Under the pieces are notes generated by a model. That model was given only the letters and a program-made list of their open reading frames with translations, searched no databases and was not told the origin of the DNA. From Streptomyces sp. NBC_00239 (GTDB lineage Bacteria; Actinomycetota; Actinomycetes; Streptomycetales; Streptomycetaceae), in NCBI RefSeq assembly GCF_036194065.1, contig NZ_CP108098.1, positions 70,079-134,078 of the forward strand: DNA of 64,000 nucleotides, in the 5' to 3' direction. The position numbers were made by a program, and so were the translations under genes. This document shows, in pieces, positions 24,975 through 33,239 of this stretch. Position 1 is the stretch's first letter. Every line of letters starts with the position of its first letter.

Positions 24975-25936
24975 TGTCCAAGCAGGCCCCAGCCGCCGAG
25001 TCAGGGCAGCGACGACGGCGGCGTGTTCAGCCTCAGGTGGCTGCTCCCCTCCCCGGCGGTGTACCGGAGTTGACTCCGGAGAACATCCACAACACAGCAG
25101 GAACTGGCGTACCCGTACCCGATGACTCCGCGGCAATGTCCCCGTCGGAGGTCGGCACGCAGACGCCTGTTGACGCACCGCAGGCTGATGACACTGCAAC
25201 AGCGAGCACTGCCGGAGCGGCTCTTCCTGCGCAGGCCTCACCGAAGGGCACCGCTGGCAGCCAGCCTGCGGCGCTTGAAGGGACGGTCGTTCCGAATGAC
25301 CCGGCGGAACAGTTGGACTTCTACGAGGCCCAGGTCTTCGCGGCTCGTCGAGACCTGATCGCCGATGTCCATCGGTACGAGGACCGGCTTCAGAAGCCCC
25401 TCCACGGCATCAAGTCCAACAAGCTCTGGCAAACCAAGGTGGCTGGCGACGGCAAGCCGTTCAGGTCCTGGTCGCAGTATGTCGAGGAGCGATTGCCGGA
25501 CATCTCGCTGGCAACGGCTGACCGGATCATCGTGCACGTGCCGATCGAGCGGGCGCTGGGCACCAGGACATCGGTACGTCAGGACGAAGTCCTCTGGCCC
25601 ATCTTCCGTGATCGCGGGGCGTCTGCGGTTCTTGAGACCTGGAACAAGGCGATGGAGCTTGGTCGCCCCACCCCTGAGAATCTGCGGATCGCCCGTGACC
25701 AGCTCGGGTTCGGGAAGGACGAGAAGCTGGAACTGGCGACGCCAGCACGGGCCGAGCTCGGGTCACCGGTGCAGAGGGCAGAGAAGCAACTGACGCAGCT
25801 GAAGAAGCTCCCCCTCGGTTCCATCCGCTCCTCGGCACCCGACGAAGCCAAGCGCTTGGCCGGCGAACTGCGTTCTCTGGCCGACCAGCTCGAATCCGAC
25901 GTCGAGACGCCGTCTGAGAATGGCAGCACCGTGTAG
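24974..25936 (+). CDS. ParA partner protein, probable centromere-binding role
   Basis: 320 residues. The first ~110 are Pro/Ala/Thr-rich and probably disordered, beginning with the basic GQRRRRRVQPQ. The folded part (YEAQVFAARRDLIADVHRYE, LPDISLATADRIIVHVPIER) is helical and includes a possible helix-turn-helix. It lacks the canonical ParB motif (GxRR/GERR CTPase box), so it is a non-canonical partner inferred mainly from coupling to parA. The palindrome at 25939, three bases past its stop, matches the one before parA and may be its binding site. Confidence 0.6.
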   Translation: MSKQAPAAESGQRRRRRVQPQVAAPLPGGVPELTPENIHNTAGTGVPVPDDSAAMSPSEVGTQTPVDAPQADDTATASTAGAALPAQASPKGTAGSQPAALEGTVVPNDPAEQLDFYEAQVFAARRDLIADVHRYEDRLQKPLHGIKSNKLWQTKVAGDGKPFRSWSQYVEERLPDISLATADRIIVHVPIERALGTRTSVRQDEVLWPIFRDRGASAVLETWNKAMELGRPTPENLRIARDQLGFGKDEKLELATPARAELGSPVQRAEKQLTQLKKLPLGSIRSSAPDEAKRLAGELRSLADQLESDVETPSENGSTV

Positions 25937-25938
25937 CC

Positions 25939-25963
25939 GTTCTCCTCACACTGTGAGGAGACA
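25939..25963. repeat. Second palindrome of the parA locus
   Basis: TTCTCCTCACA-C-TGTGAGGAGAC with perfect 10-bp inner arms. It shares CCGTTCTCCTCACA and TGTGAGGAGA with the palindrome at 24008, starting three bases after the partner gene stop. Confidence 0.6.
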
Positions 25964-26181
25964 TCAGCCCCTGGTTTCCGCAGGATGGAGCCAGGGGCCT
26001 CGTCTTGCCCCTGGTACGGACCCGTTATCTCGTCCCGCGTATCTCGTGTGTCACTTCAGCGCCTCTTCGTCGTAGGTTGGCTCTTGTCGTTCGAAAGATC
26101 AGCGGACGGGGGCGCCACGCTTTACGCCCCCCAGCTCCGGGGCTGGAACGACGACTCGGCACAGTCTGGAGGAGGCGTCAG

Positions 26182-27519
26182 GTGGGGAATCTGGACGGGG
26201 TAGCAGCGCCCGTCGCGGCAGTGAGCCTTGTTCTTTTGATCATCGTGTCCGCTCTCGCTCTGCGCGGGGCCCGAACAAAGCGAACTGCGCCCTCCGGACC
26301 CGCTGAACGAGCCGAGCGTTCCAAAGCACGCCGCGACGCTTGGCGGCGCGGTCTGAGCATCACGGCCTTGGGCGCCGGTTGCGTGATGCTCTTCGCCATC
26401 GCCGGCACTGCGGGCTGGCTCAGCTTCGCCGCCCAGCGCGGGTACGCGTTCTCCCGCAATGGCCAGAACTGGGACGCGGCCACCGGCTTCGCGTTGCTGC
26501 TCGACGCGGGAACCCTCGGCCTGAGCCTCTTCCGATTCTTCGAAGCCCTGACTTTGCGGTCGAGCGCCCTGACACGCCTGCTCCTCGTGGCGTTCGTGGG
26601 CGCTTCGGCTCAGATGAACTACCTGCACGCGCCGGCCAGCGAGAGCGGCGTTGTGGACTTCGGAAGCCGATTCGTCGCCGTCATCCCTCCCTTGGTGTAC
26701 GCGGTGCTCCTTGAGATGCTCCTGTTCAAGGTCGAGCAGGTCATCATGGGAAAGAGACCGAAGCGACGCAAGGACCGCGAGCGCGGCTACAGCTTGCTCC
26801 TCTGGATCCCGTTCGTCGGATACCCCCGCGAGATGTGGAAGGCGTGGCGTCAGGACCTGCACCGGACACTGGAAAACGTACGAGCCCCTGGATCGCTGAA
26901 GCCCCCTATAACTCAGCAGGTCTCCTCCCCGGCGCGAAGCGAAACCGAGCGGGCCGCTCCTCATCATGCGCAGCCGGAACTTCCCACACCGCGACGAGAG
27001 GTCTCGCCGCTTCCGGAGCCCGGTGAGCTCGTACATGCAGAGCCACCCACGTTGACCCCCAGCACGACTTCGAACCCTGCCATTTCGCATACTTCTGGCG
27101 GGACAGCGGCTTCCGAGCGGCTGACTCGACCTCTCCAGACGACTCCGACGTCGGATCAGGTAGCTCCTAAGAGGCCGTCACTCAAGCACCAGCTCTTCGA
27201 AGGCCTGGTGCAAGAGATGCGCAGCGGCGTATGGGACGCGGTCTCGGAGGACCCGATAGCGAGGACTGCTGCTTGGGTCCGAGTCAATGAGCGGCTTGGT
27301 CAGGAACGCGGCGAAGAGACGTTGCTCGCCTACAACTCTGCCCGCAACGCATTCCGCGACCTGACAGCAGACCTGCAAGCGGCGGCGGTAGCGATTCGTT
27401 CGGAACTACGCGACGCTGCTGTACACCAGCGTCCGATCGAGGGCCCGGCTGCTGATGCAACGGCGCTACGTGAGCGGAGCGAGGCCGGGAAGGAACAAAC
27501 AGTGGGCCTGCCTGTTTGA
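26182..27519 (+). CDS. DUF2637-like multi-span membrane protein
   Basis: 445 residues from the GTG at 26182, behind GGAGGAGG; the frame extends upstream to 26005 without support. It has about five hydrophobic segments: AAVSLVLLIIVSALAL, GCVMLFAIAGTAGWLSFAA, GFALLLDAGTLGLSLF, LLLVAFVGASAQMN and VAVIPPLVYAVLLEML. This layout resembles DUF2637/SpdB-type proteins of Streptomyces plasmids, which are linked to intramycelial plasmid spread. The cytoplasmic C-terminal ~230 residues are Pro/Ser/Thr-rich and end in a helical domain. Confidence 0.6.
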   Translation: MGNLDGVAAPVAAVSLVLLIIVSALALRGARTKRTAPSGPAERAERSKARRDAWRRGLSITALGAGCVMLFAIAGTAGWLSFAAQRGYAFSRNGQNWDAATGFALLLDAGTLGLSLFRFFEALTLRSSALTRLLLVAFVGASAQMNYLHAPASESGVVDFGSRFVAVIPPLVYAVLLEMLLFKVEQVIMGKRPKRRKDRERGYSLLLWIPFVGYPREMWKAWRQDLHRTLENVRAPGSLKPPITQQVSSPARSETERAAPHHAQPELPTPRREVSPLPEPGELVHAEPPTLTPSTTSNPAISHTSGGTAASERLTRPLQTTPTSDQVAPKRPSLKHQLFEGLVQEMRSGVWDAVSEDPIARTAAWVRVNERLGQERGEETLLAYNSARNAFRDLTADLQAAAVAIRSELRDAAVHQRPIEGPAADATALRERSEAGKEQTVGLPV

Positions 27520-27751
27520 CCAGGCACATCAGCGGCCAGTTCATAGCCGACCGTGAACACCATGCTGCGCGAGCTGAGCTCCGATGACCAGCCACCTGCC
27601 AGTCTTCCGGGCTCTGACCCGGAAGGTTGACCTCCGGCGCCCCGCCCGCCAAGGTCCCGCTGTACGGCGGCTTCGCCCGAGCGGCGGTCACGGAGACCCA
27701 AGCCCAGCTGGCGCCGAATGACTCTGCGTCCACGGAGATCTGAGCAGGCGA

Positions 27752-28639
27752 TCAGAGAATTCCGTTCCAAGACCACGGCTTCGGACCGGATCGACCGCGC
27801 AGGCAGTCGATCCGGTGCTGGGCCTCACCGATCCATGCCTCGTTGCTGGCCGCGTGCTGGGCCGCGTACGTCGTCATCCGCAGCTCTCGGGCGCCTGCGA
27901 GGACGGGATAGCCCTCCCACTCCGTTACGTCGTACCCGTACATCGCACAGAACTGGGCGTACTCGTGCTCGCTGACCGCGCCTGTGGTCCTCGCGCGCAC
28001 CGCGGTGGAGACGAGATCCCACTCCGGAGGCCCTACGGAGAAGCGCTCCAGGTCCATCATCAGGACGCCGTCGACCGTGCGGACGATGTTGCCCGGCCAG
28101 GCGTCACCGTGCACAGCCCGGTCGGGGAGACCGGCCGGCCGTTCGGCCCAGGCTGCTGCGAGATCGCGGTGCAGGCCGTGCAGCCACTGCCTGTCATCGT
28201 CGCGGATCGTGGTGGCCGCTTCCAGCCGTTCCCTGATCCGGACGAAGGGATCGAGATACCCCAGTTCGATGTCCGGCGTCGGCAGGGAGTGGAGCTGCGC
28301 GAGGAGTTGGGCGACCTCCTGCGCGGAGCCGTGCTCCTGCGGAGGAAGCTCCACCCAGAAGGTCACCGGCCGGCCAGCCGCCTCGACCGGCTGCTCCACG
28401 TCGACCAGGCGGACAGCCGGGACGTTCTCCTGGGCGAGCCAACGTGCGACGCGCACCTCACGGGCCGCCGCAGCACTCTGTCCTTCCCGGGCGACCCGTA
28501 CGATCACCCGCTGATGGGGCAGCCGCCATATCTGGTTCTCGGCCAGGCGCAGAGGTTCCGCTCCGTCGGAGTCGAATCCGGCCGCGGAACATGCCTGCTC
28601 CAAGACGTGACGCTCAGGTGCGTCTGCCGAAGAAGTCAT
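27752..28639 (-). CDS. Aminoglycoside-phosphotransferase-like kinase
   Basis: 295 residues from the ATG overlapping the XRE regulator's stop. The APH/choline-kinase fold is clear: N-lobe QIWRLPHQRVIVRVAR with the likely ATP-binding lysine position occupied by Arg/Val, catalytic AVHGDAWPGNIVR (HGDxxxxN), then VLMMDLERFSVGPPEWDL supplying the metal-binding Asp of the D-x-E/D region. Substrate unknown; such genes are frequent near XRE regulators in Streptomyces. Co-translated with the regulator upstream, so a sensor or resistance role is possible. Confidence 0.78.
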   Translation of the reverse strand: MTSSADAPERHVLEQACSAAGFDSDGAEPLRLAENQIWRLPHQRVIVRVAREGQSAAAAREVRVARWLAQENVPAVRLVDVEQPVEAAGRPVTFWVELPPQEHGSAQEVAQLLAQLHSLPTPDIELGYLDPFVRIRERLEAATTIRDDDRQWLHGLHRDLAAAWAERPAGLPDRAVHGDAWPGNIVRTVDGVLMMDLERFSVGPPEWDLVSTAVRARTTGAVSEHEYAQFCAMYGYDVTEWEGYPVLAGARELRMTTYAAQHAASNEAWIGEAQHRIDCLRGRSGPKPWSWNGIL

Positions 28640-30039
28640 GCGGAAACAGTAGCGGCGATCCGATCCCGCAGCGCCGAAGCCTCCTGAATCGTCCGGTGCT
28701 TCGAAGCGAAGCGGCCGAGCTGCCGCAGGTCGTCGGCAGCTCGCCGGGAGGTGAGTCGGCCAACCTCGTCCAGGGCGTCGTGGCCGAGCGCCGCCGCCTG
28801 GCGAGGGTCGCCCTTGGCCATGAGCAGGGAAGCCAGCTTGGTCCGCGAGATCGCGCGGGACCGCTTGTAGGCGTCCGTGTGTCCCTTCACCGCTGTGTCG
28901 AATCGCCGGGCCGCCCGGCCCGGGTCCTGCCCGGCCAGGATCGCGAGGTCGAACAGGGCGTGAGCCGTGTCCCCGTTGTGCTGCGCCTCGTCGTAGTAGG
29001 CCATCCACGGCGAGTCTTCGGCGGGCCGGGCCCGGGTGAACGCTTCATCCGCGGCGCCGACGGCCGCCATCGTGTCGCGGACGTTGCCCATCTTCCCGAA
29101 GGCTCTGGCCCTCGCCGTGTGAAGCATCGCCTGCTCGGTCGGCGTCAGACGGTCGGAACGTACGAGCCCCTTCTCGGCGTAGGTGAGGCCGTCATCGGGC
29201 GCTCCGATCCATACGGCTTGCCGCGCGAGGAACGAGTACGTCTTGGCCCGCAGATGCCAGTCTCCGGCCTCCTCGGCGCAGTCCGCTGCAAATCGGAACG
29301 TCTGGGTGGCTTCATCGTGGTGGTAGGCGTCGAAGGCAGAGGCGCCGACCACGATGCCGAGTCGCGATACGGCGGCGAACAGCTCGGTTCGTAGGTATTC
29401 GGGGAACTGGGCTTGCAGCAGGCCGGCCGACCACTGCATCGCGCGGGCGGCCACATCACGCACGACGCCACCGCCGCCCAGCTCATTGTCCATGCCGCTG
29501 ATGGCGGTGGCCACGGCCAGGACCTGGTCGATGTGGGTCGGGTTGACATTTGTCGGGAGAGACAGCTCGGCGGGCGCGAAGACGTCGGTGAAGTTTAGAG
29601 GGGCTATGGCGGCGAGGCCGCCGATTTGGAGGAACGAGCGTCGAATCACGGGCTCATGGCTCCCAGGGCGAAGAGTTGGTTCGTCTCTGCCCAGGATGCG
29701 GCCTGTCGGCGCATGACCGTGCCCCTCCGCCCTGCGCGTGGAAGCCTTATCGGCATCAGCCCGGCTTTTATCGGCATCACGGTTACCGAAGGCCATCGGC
29801 CACGCCCGGTCAAGGAGCCCTCCCGTGCGAAGGACATCATCGAGCCGCTGAACCACGTCGCGACGACAGCTCGGGTACTTGCCCTTCTCAATCGACAAGA
29901 TCATGTCGTCGCTGACCTGCACTAACCGCCCCAGCTCCTTGGCTGACAGCCCTTGCTCCAGGCGCAGTCTGCGCAGCTCGTTCCCGAACCACTCCTGCGG
30001 GGATGCCCCCGGATCGAGCTGCTTCATTGGCTGCGGCAT
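28636..30039 (-). CDS. XRE-family regulator with TPR-like C-terminus
   Basis: 467 residues. The helix-turn-helix is at about 15-70 (LRLEQGLSAKELGRLVQVSD, ILSIEKGKYPS). A linker follows, and then a long helical array of TPR-like repeats (FRFAADCAEEAGDWHLRAKT, TPTEQAMLHTARARAFGKMG). This architecture is common in Streptomyces pathway and differentiation regulators; the TPR part may sense a peptide or small signal. It is coupled by ATGA overlap to the phosphotransferase-like gene and divergent from the ATP-binding anti-sigma-like gene at 30203. Confidence 0.85.
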   Translation of the reverse strand: MPQPMKQLDPGASPQEWFGNELRRLRLEQGLSAKELGRLVQVSDDMILSIEKGKYPSCRRDVVQRLDDVLRTGGLLDRAWPMAFGNRDADKSRADADKASTRRAEGHGHAPTGRILGRDEPTLRPGSHEPVIRRSFLQIGGLAAIAPLNFTDVFAPAELSLPTNVNPTHIDQVLAVATAISGMDNELGGGGVVRDVAARAMQWSAGLLQAQFPEYLRTELFAAVSRLGIVVGASAFDAYHHDEATQTFRFAADCAEEAGDWHLRAKTYSFLARQAVWIGAPDDGLTYAEKGLVRSDRLTPTEQAMLHTARARAFGKMGNVRDTMAAVGAADEAFTRARPAEDSPWMAYYDEAQHNGDTAHALFDLAILAGQDPGRAARRFDTAVKGHTDAYKRSRAISRTKLASLLMAKGDPRQAAALGHDALDEVGRLTSRRAADDLRQLGRFASKHRTIQEASALRDRIAATVSA

Positions 30040-30202
30040 GTTCTGCCCCCGAAGTCGTTGATGCCGAACTCTTCACCTCTCGGCATCAGGCTCTGCACGT
30101 TCTCGGTGCGCTCTGCCTAAATGGTTGCTGATCGGTTCTAGTCCAGTACACACCGCAACCCACCCCTGCTGAAGGGGTTCTGGCAGAACGGAGGAAGCAG
30201 CG

Positions 30203-30676
30203 ATGGAACTACTCCTAGACACCCGCGAGCGGGCCGCTTCTGTTCGAACCACGTCCAGGAGCGTGGACGGTCAACTCGACATGAGTTTCAATGTCCGGGC
30301 TGAGGACCTGGGAACGGTGCGGGACATCGTCGCAGCGCACCTTTGCTGGTGGCACGTCGAGGAGAGCACCGCGTTCCGCATGCTGACCGTGGTCAACGAA
30401 CTTCTCACCAACGTCTTGCAGCACACCCCAGCGGATGCCGACGGGTGCCGGATGGCCAGTCTGCTCCTCCAGAAGGTGGCGGACGGCGTCACCGCCATCG
30501 TCCGCGACCAGGATCCCTGCCCCCCTGTGTACTCGTCACCGGACCCCCTGGCCGAGGAGGGGCGCGGGCTGATGCTGCTGCGGGCCCTGGCCGACGACAC
30601 GTCCGTCTCCGTGACCCCAGCTGGCAAGGACGTGTGGGTCTTCATAGAGACCCCGGAAGCGACCGAGCACTTCTAG
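30203..30676 (+). CDS. Anti-sigma-factor-like ATP-binding protein (HATPase)
   Basis: 157 residues, a GHKL/HATPase_c protein of the RsbW/SpoIIAB-like kind that abounds in Streptomyces. The N-box is VVNELLTNVLQHTP, the G1-like box RDQDPCPP, and the G2-like box EEGRGLMLLRALADD. Such proteins bind sigma factors or partners such as DUF397 and XRE regulators and phosphorylate anti-anti-sigma proteins. No partner sigma factor is in the window. It is divergent from an XRE regulator, as is frequent. GGAGG precedes the ATG. Confidence 0.82.
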   Translation: MELLLDTRERAASVRTTSRSVDGQLDMSFNVRAEDLGTVRDIVAAHLCWWHVEESTAFRMLTVVNELLTNVLQHTPADADGCRMASLLLQKVADGVTAIVRDQDPCPPVYSSPDPLAEEGRGLMLLRALADDTSVSVTPAGKDVWVFIETPEATEHF

Positions 30677-30714
30677 CCCCCCCACGGCCGGCTTGGCCCT
30701 CTCCAGGAGTTCCG

Positions 30715-31167
30715 ATGTCCCTCACCGTTCTGGTTCCGGAGAACGACGTGCTTCCTCCGCCAGCCGACGAGCCCAGCACACCGCAGTGGACCCCTCCACT
30801 CGATGCAGAGGGCTTGAGGTTCGTCCTGGAACGGATCGAGAAGTGGAAGCCGCTCGATGTGGAGGCGGTCTTTGACGACCTCGATACGGCGATCGGCAAC
30901 CAGCCGCCGCCCGTCGCGACGACCGGCGCCCTGGTCGACCGCCTGCGCGGCCACTTGAAGCAGCTCAGCGATATCGCTGTCGCGGACGAGCGGTACCCGC
31001 CCACCGCGGAGATGGTCCAGCTCGTTGCACGCGGGGTCCCCGTGCGGGACGAGCGCACGCCGGCCGACTACCGGCAGGCCGTCGGCCTCGCTCGTCGTCT
31101 GGCTTTCGTGACCTCCGACTTGGTCGAAGAGCTGATCGAAGCGCGGTACATCAAGGGGGCGGAGTGA
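30715..31167 (+). CDS. Small helical protein, DUF6415-like
   Basis: 150 residues from the ATG at 30715 behind CAGGAG. The C-terminal half (LVDRLRGHLKQLSDIAV, YRQAVGLARRLAFVTSDLVE, LIEARYIK) resembles DUF6415, a family often found near natural-product loci in Streptomyces; this was judged from memory. The N-terminus is Pro-rich. Its stop overlaps the next start (TGATG). Confidence 0.6.
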   Translation: MSLTVLVPENDVLPPPADEPSTPQWTPPLDAEGLRFVLERIEKWKPLDVEAVFDDLDTAIGNQPPPVATTGALVDRLRGHLKQLSDIAVADERYPPTAEMVQLVARGVPVRDERTPADYRQAVGLARRLAFVTSDLVEELIEARYIKGAE

Positions 31168-31640
31168 TGCACGACCCCAGTTCCGCCCGGCACCCGGCCG
31201 TGACCGCCACGGCGATAGCCCTCCCGCAAGACGCGTACGACTTCGAGTTCTACGAGCGGCGGATCTCCGATTCCTGGCTCCTGGAGAAGAGCGTCGCTGT
31301 GCGCACCATGCGGATGCCGTTCCTCGCGGTTCCCGTCGGGGGCACGAGGCGCGGCGGGGACTACCCGGTGTCGTGTCTGTGCTTCGGGCTCGCGGTCCAT
31401 GACCTTCTTCTTGAGCAGCCAGGCTTCCCTGACCTGCGCGTCCGGTGGTCGCCCTACCCGGAGACCTGCTTCGTTGTCGAGTGGGGAGAGAGATCACCGA
31501 CGCTCTGGGGCGACCGAGACGCCACCACCCTGGGGCGCTTCTACGGCTACAGCGAAGCAGCCATCGCCGCCTTCATAGCGCGGCACCACAAGACTCCCTC
31601 TTCGGCCGTGCCCGAACCGTGTTCCCCCACGGCACCGTAG
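31167..31640 (+). CDS. DUF6302-like protein
   Basis: 157 residues. Landmarks YDFEFYERRISDSWLLEKSV, LAVPVGGTRRGGDYPVS, RWSPYPETCFVVEWG and FYGYSEAAIAAFIARHH match my recollection of the DUF6302 family, known mainly from Streptomyces. No enzymatic motif. A GTG three bases earlier (31164) is an alternative start. Coupled to the DUF6415-like gene. Confidence 0.65.
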   Translation: MHDPSSARHPAVTATAIALPQDAYDFEFYERRISDSWLLEKSVAVRTMRMPFLAVPVGGTRRGGDYPVSCLCFGLAVHDLLLEQPGFPDLRVRWSPYPETCFVVEWGERSPTLWGDRDATTLGRFYGYSEAAIAAFIARHHKTPSSAVPEPCSPTAP

Positions 31641-31684
31641 CTCGCCGAAGAGGGCCCAACTTCCCGCCCGAGAGGACGAGCACC

Positions 31685-31906
31685 ATGTGTGCGCACAACC
31701 CGCCGTGCCCCACGGCTGAGGCTCCCGACAGGGAGGCCGCGCGGCCCCTCGCGCATCGGCCCGAGCAGGGCTGGAGCCTGCTGTGTAACGGCGTCCTGTT
31801 CTTCGAGGACACAGGCGAACTGCTGCCCGACGGCCGGATCATCGCCCCGCATCGACCGCTCACCACGGCGGCGCGCGGAGGCTGCAAGGCCACGGTCCTC
31901 ACCTAG
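31685..31906 (+). CDS. DUF5999-like protein
   Basis: 73 residues behind GAGAGGACGAG. The sequence CAHNPPCPTAEAPDREAAR followed by HRPEQGWSLLCNGVLFFEDT matches the very conserved DUF5999 small protein of Streptomyces, with its fixed cysteines. Role unknown; usually found with similar small regulatory-type proteins. Confidence 0.8.
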   Translation: MCAHNPPCPTAEAPDREAARPLAHRPEQGWSLLCNGVLFFEDTGELLPDGRIIAPHRPLTTAARGGCKATVLT

Positions 31907-31960
31907 CAGTCCGGCTTCGCATCACACCCGCCCTCGACCTGCCCTGACCTGGAGACCTGC

Positions 31961-32596
31961 GTGAATCCCGTCCAAGCCCCGGCCGTCGCTCTCCGGGAAG
32001 GCCGGTTCCCCGACCACCCGACGATCGTCGTCACCGCCAGCGGGCTTCAGTACGACGGCGGCCACCGCGACGATCAGGCCGACCCGGACTTTCAGGTGCT
32101 GTGGGAACACTGGGGCGGTACCGGCGACGGTATACCGCTGTACGGCGAGTTCGACCCGGAGATCCAGCGGCAGGCCGCCGACCGGCTGCTGTGCGCCTAC
32201 TGCCTCAAGAGGCCCGAGCGCTTGCCCGGCGAGGGCATGCTGTGGCTCCTGCGGGCGGAGGCCGGCGAACGCTCCTGGCCGGCCGACATAGAGACGACGA
32301 CCCCACCGATCTGCGATCTGCACGCACGGCTCGCTCTCCAGCGGTGCGCGACCCTGCGCCGCGGCTACCTCGCGGTCCGCGTCAGCGAGGTCGAGCGTGT
32401 CGGGGTCCTCGGCACCGTCTTCACGGGAGGAGGTCCGAACGGTCCTGACGAACTCGTCCGCTTCACCGAAACTGACCGCCTGCCCTACGTCCTTGCCCGG
32501 TATCTCGTCCTTGGACTTCGCGGAGCCGAACCGGACCCCACCTTGCATCCGGCTCTGGCTCCGCCTTCCGACCTCCTGCTCATGGAGACGCCGTGA
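31961..32596 (+). CDS. Hypothetical protein with CxxC pair
   Basis: 211 residues, GTG start. It contains LLCAYCLKRPERLPGEGMLW and later CDLHARLALQRC, giving CxxC...CxxH-like spacing that may bind zinc, in a layout seen in Streptomyces HNH-nuclease-like or zinc-binding plasmid proteins. No clear catalytic motif. Its stop overlaps the next GTG (4 nt). Confidence 0.55.
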   Translation: MNPVQAPAVALREGRFPDHPTIVVTASGLQYDGGHRDDQADPDFQVLWEHWGGTGDGIPLYGEFDPEIQRQAADRLLCAYCLKRPERLPGEGMLWLLRAEAGERSWPADIETTTPPICDLHARLALQRCATLRRGYLAVRVSEVERVGVLGTVFTGGGPNGPDELVRFTETDRLPYVLARYLVLGLRGAEPDPTLHPALAPPSDLLLMETP

Positions 32597-33021
32597 CGCC
32601 GCTCCCGCCGCCCGACCCTGGGTTCATCTCGGGAATCGCGATCGACACCCGCTTCACCGCGAGTGGGACACCGGTCGTCACCCTGTACCCCCCGCATGCC
32701 CACGCGCTGAACGCCGGCGTGGGGAGCGCCATGCTGGCCATCGCTTCCCGTCTCGGCCTGCGCTACGGCCGACACCTTCCGAGGACCGGCGAGTACATCT
32801 ACGACCTGTACGAGGGCTGGTTCCTGGACTACGGCCACCCCCGGGACGTCTTGCACTTCACGCCCGATTTCCTGTGGCCGCACGTGGTTCGGGGGGCCGG
32901 CGGGGCCGTGGTGGCCGTCAGCCTGGAGCACGAACCGCGGCCCGTCGAAGACGAACGCATCCTGACGGGTCGGCTTGCCCTGAGGCGGAGGGCCCCGCGG
33001 ACCTGGCGGCCGGCGCGGTGA
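32593..33021 (+). CDS. Hypothetical protein
   Basis: 142 residues, GTG start overlapping the preceding stop. Beta-rich with aromatic clusters (YIYDLYEGWFLDYGHPRDVL). No family recognised. Last gene of the 30.7-33.0 kb run, before the strong hairpin at 33161. Confidence 0.5.
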   Translation: MTPLPPPDPGFISGIAIDTRFTASGTPVVTLYPPHAHALNAGVGSAMLAIASRLGLRYGRHLPRTGEYIYDLYEGWFLDYGHPRDVLHFTPDFLWPHVVRGAGGAVVAVSLEHEPRPVEDERILTGRLALRRRAPRTWRPAR

Positions 33022-33160
33022 AGCATCTCCACTTCCGTAGAAGGGTTCCGGCCGATCTCCAGGGCTATCGCGCCCCGCCGCCAATACCCCGGCCGCGGGG
33101 GCGGCGGCCTGGCTAGCGTCACCGCACACCGTCCTGCGCGGCACGAAGTTCTCTCAGTAC

Positions 33161-33204
33161 GGCGCCCGTCCGGCACACCCCGCCAGGTGTGCCGGACGGG
33201 CGCC
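33161..33204 (+). terminator. Very strong hairpin ahead of the lanthipeptide cluster
   Basis: Perfect 19-bp stem starting GGCGCCCGTCCGGCACACC with a 6-nt CCGCCA loop. It lies 140 nt after the preceding gene and 35 nt before the methyltransferase ATG. Most likely the terminator separating the clusters; being so near the start it could also affect methyltransferase expression. Confidence 0.7.
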
Positions 33205-33239
33205 TCGCAGCTCGACTACGACAAGGAACAGGTACCCGG

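Noticed and set aside
28640..29008. N-terminal extension of the phosphotransferase-like gene
   Set aside because: The open frame continues upstream through the XRE regulator gene in another frame; the ATG at 28639 with ATGA overlap gives a normal-length kinase.
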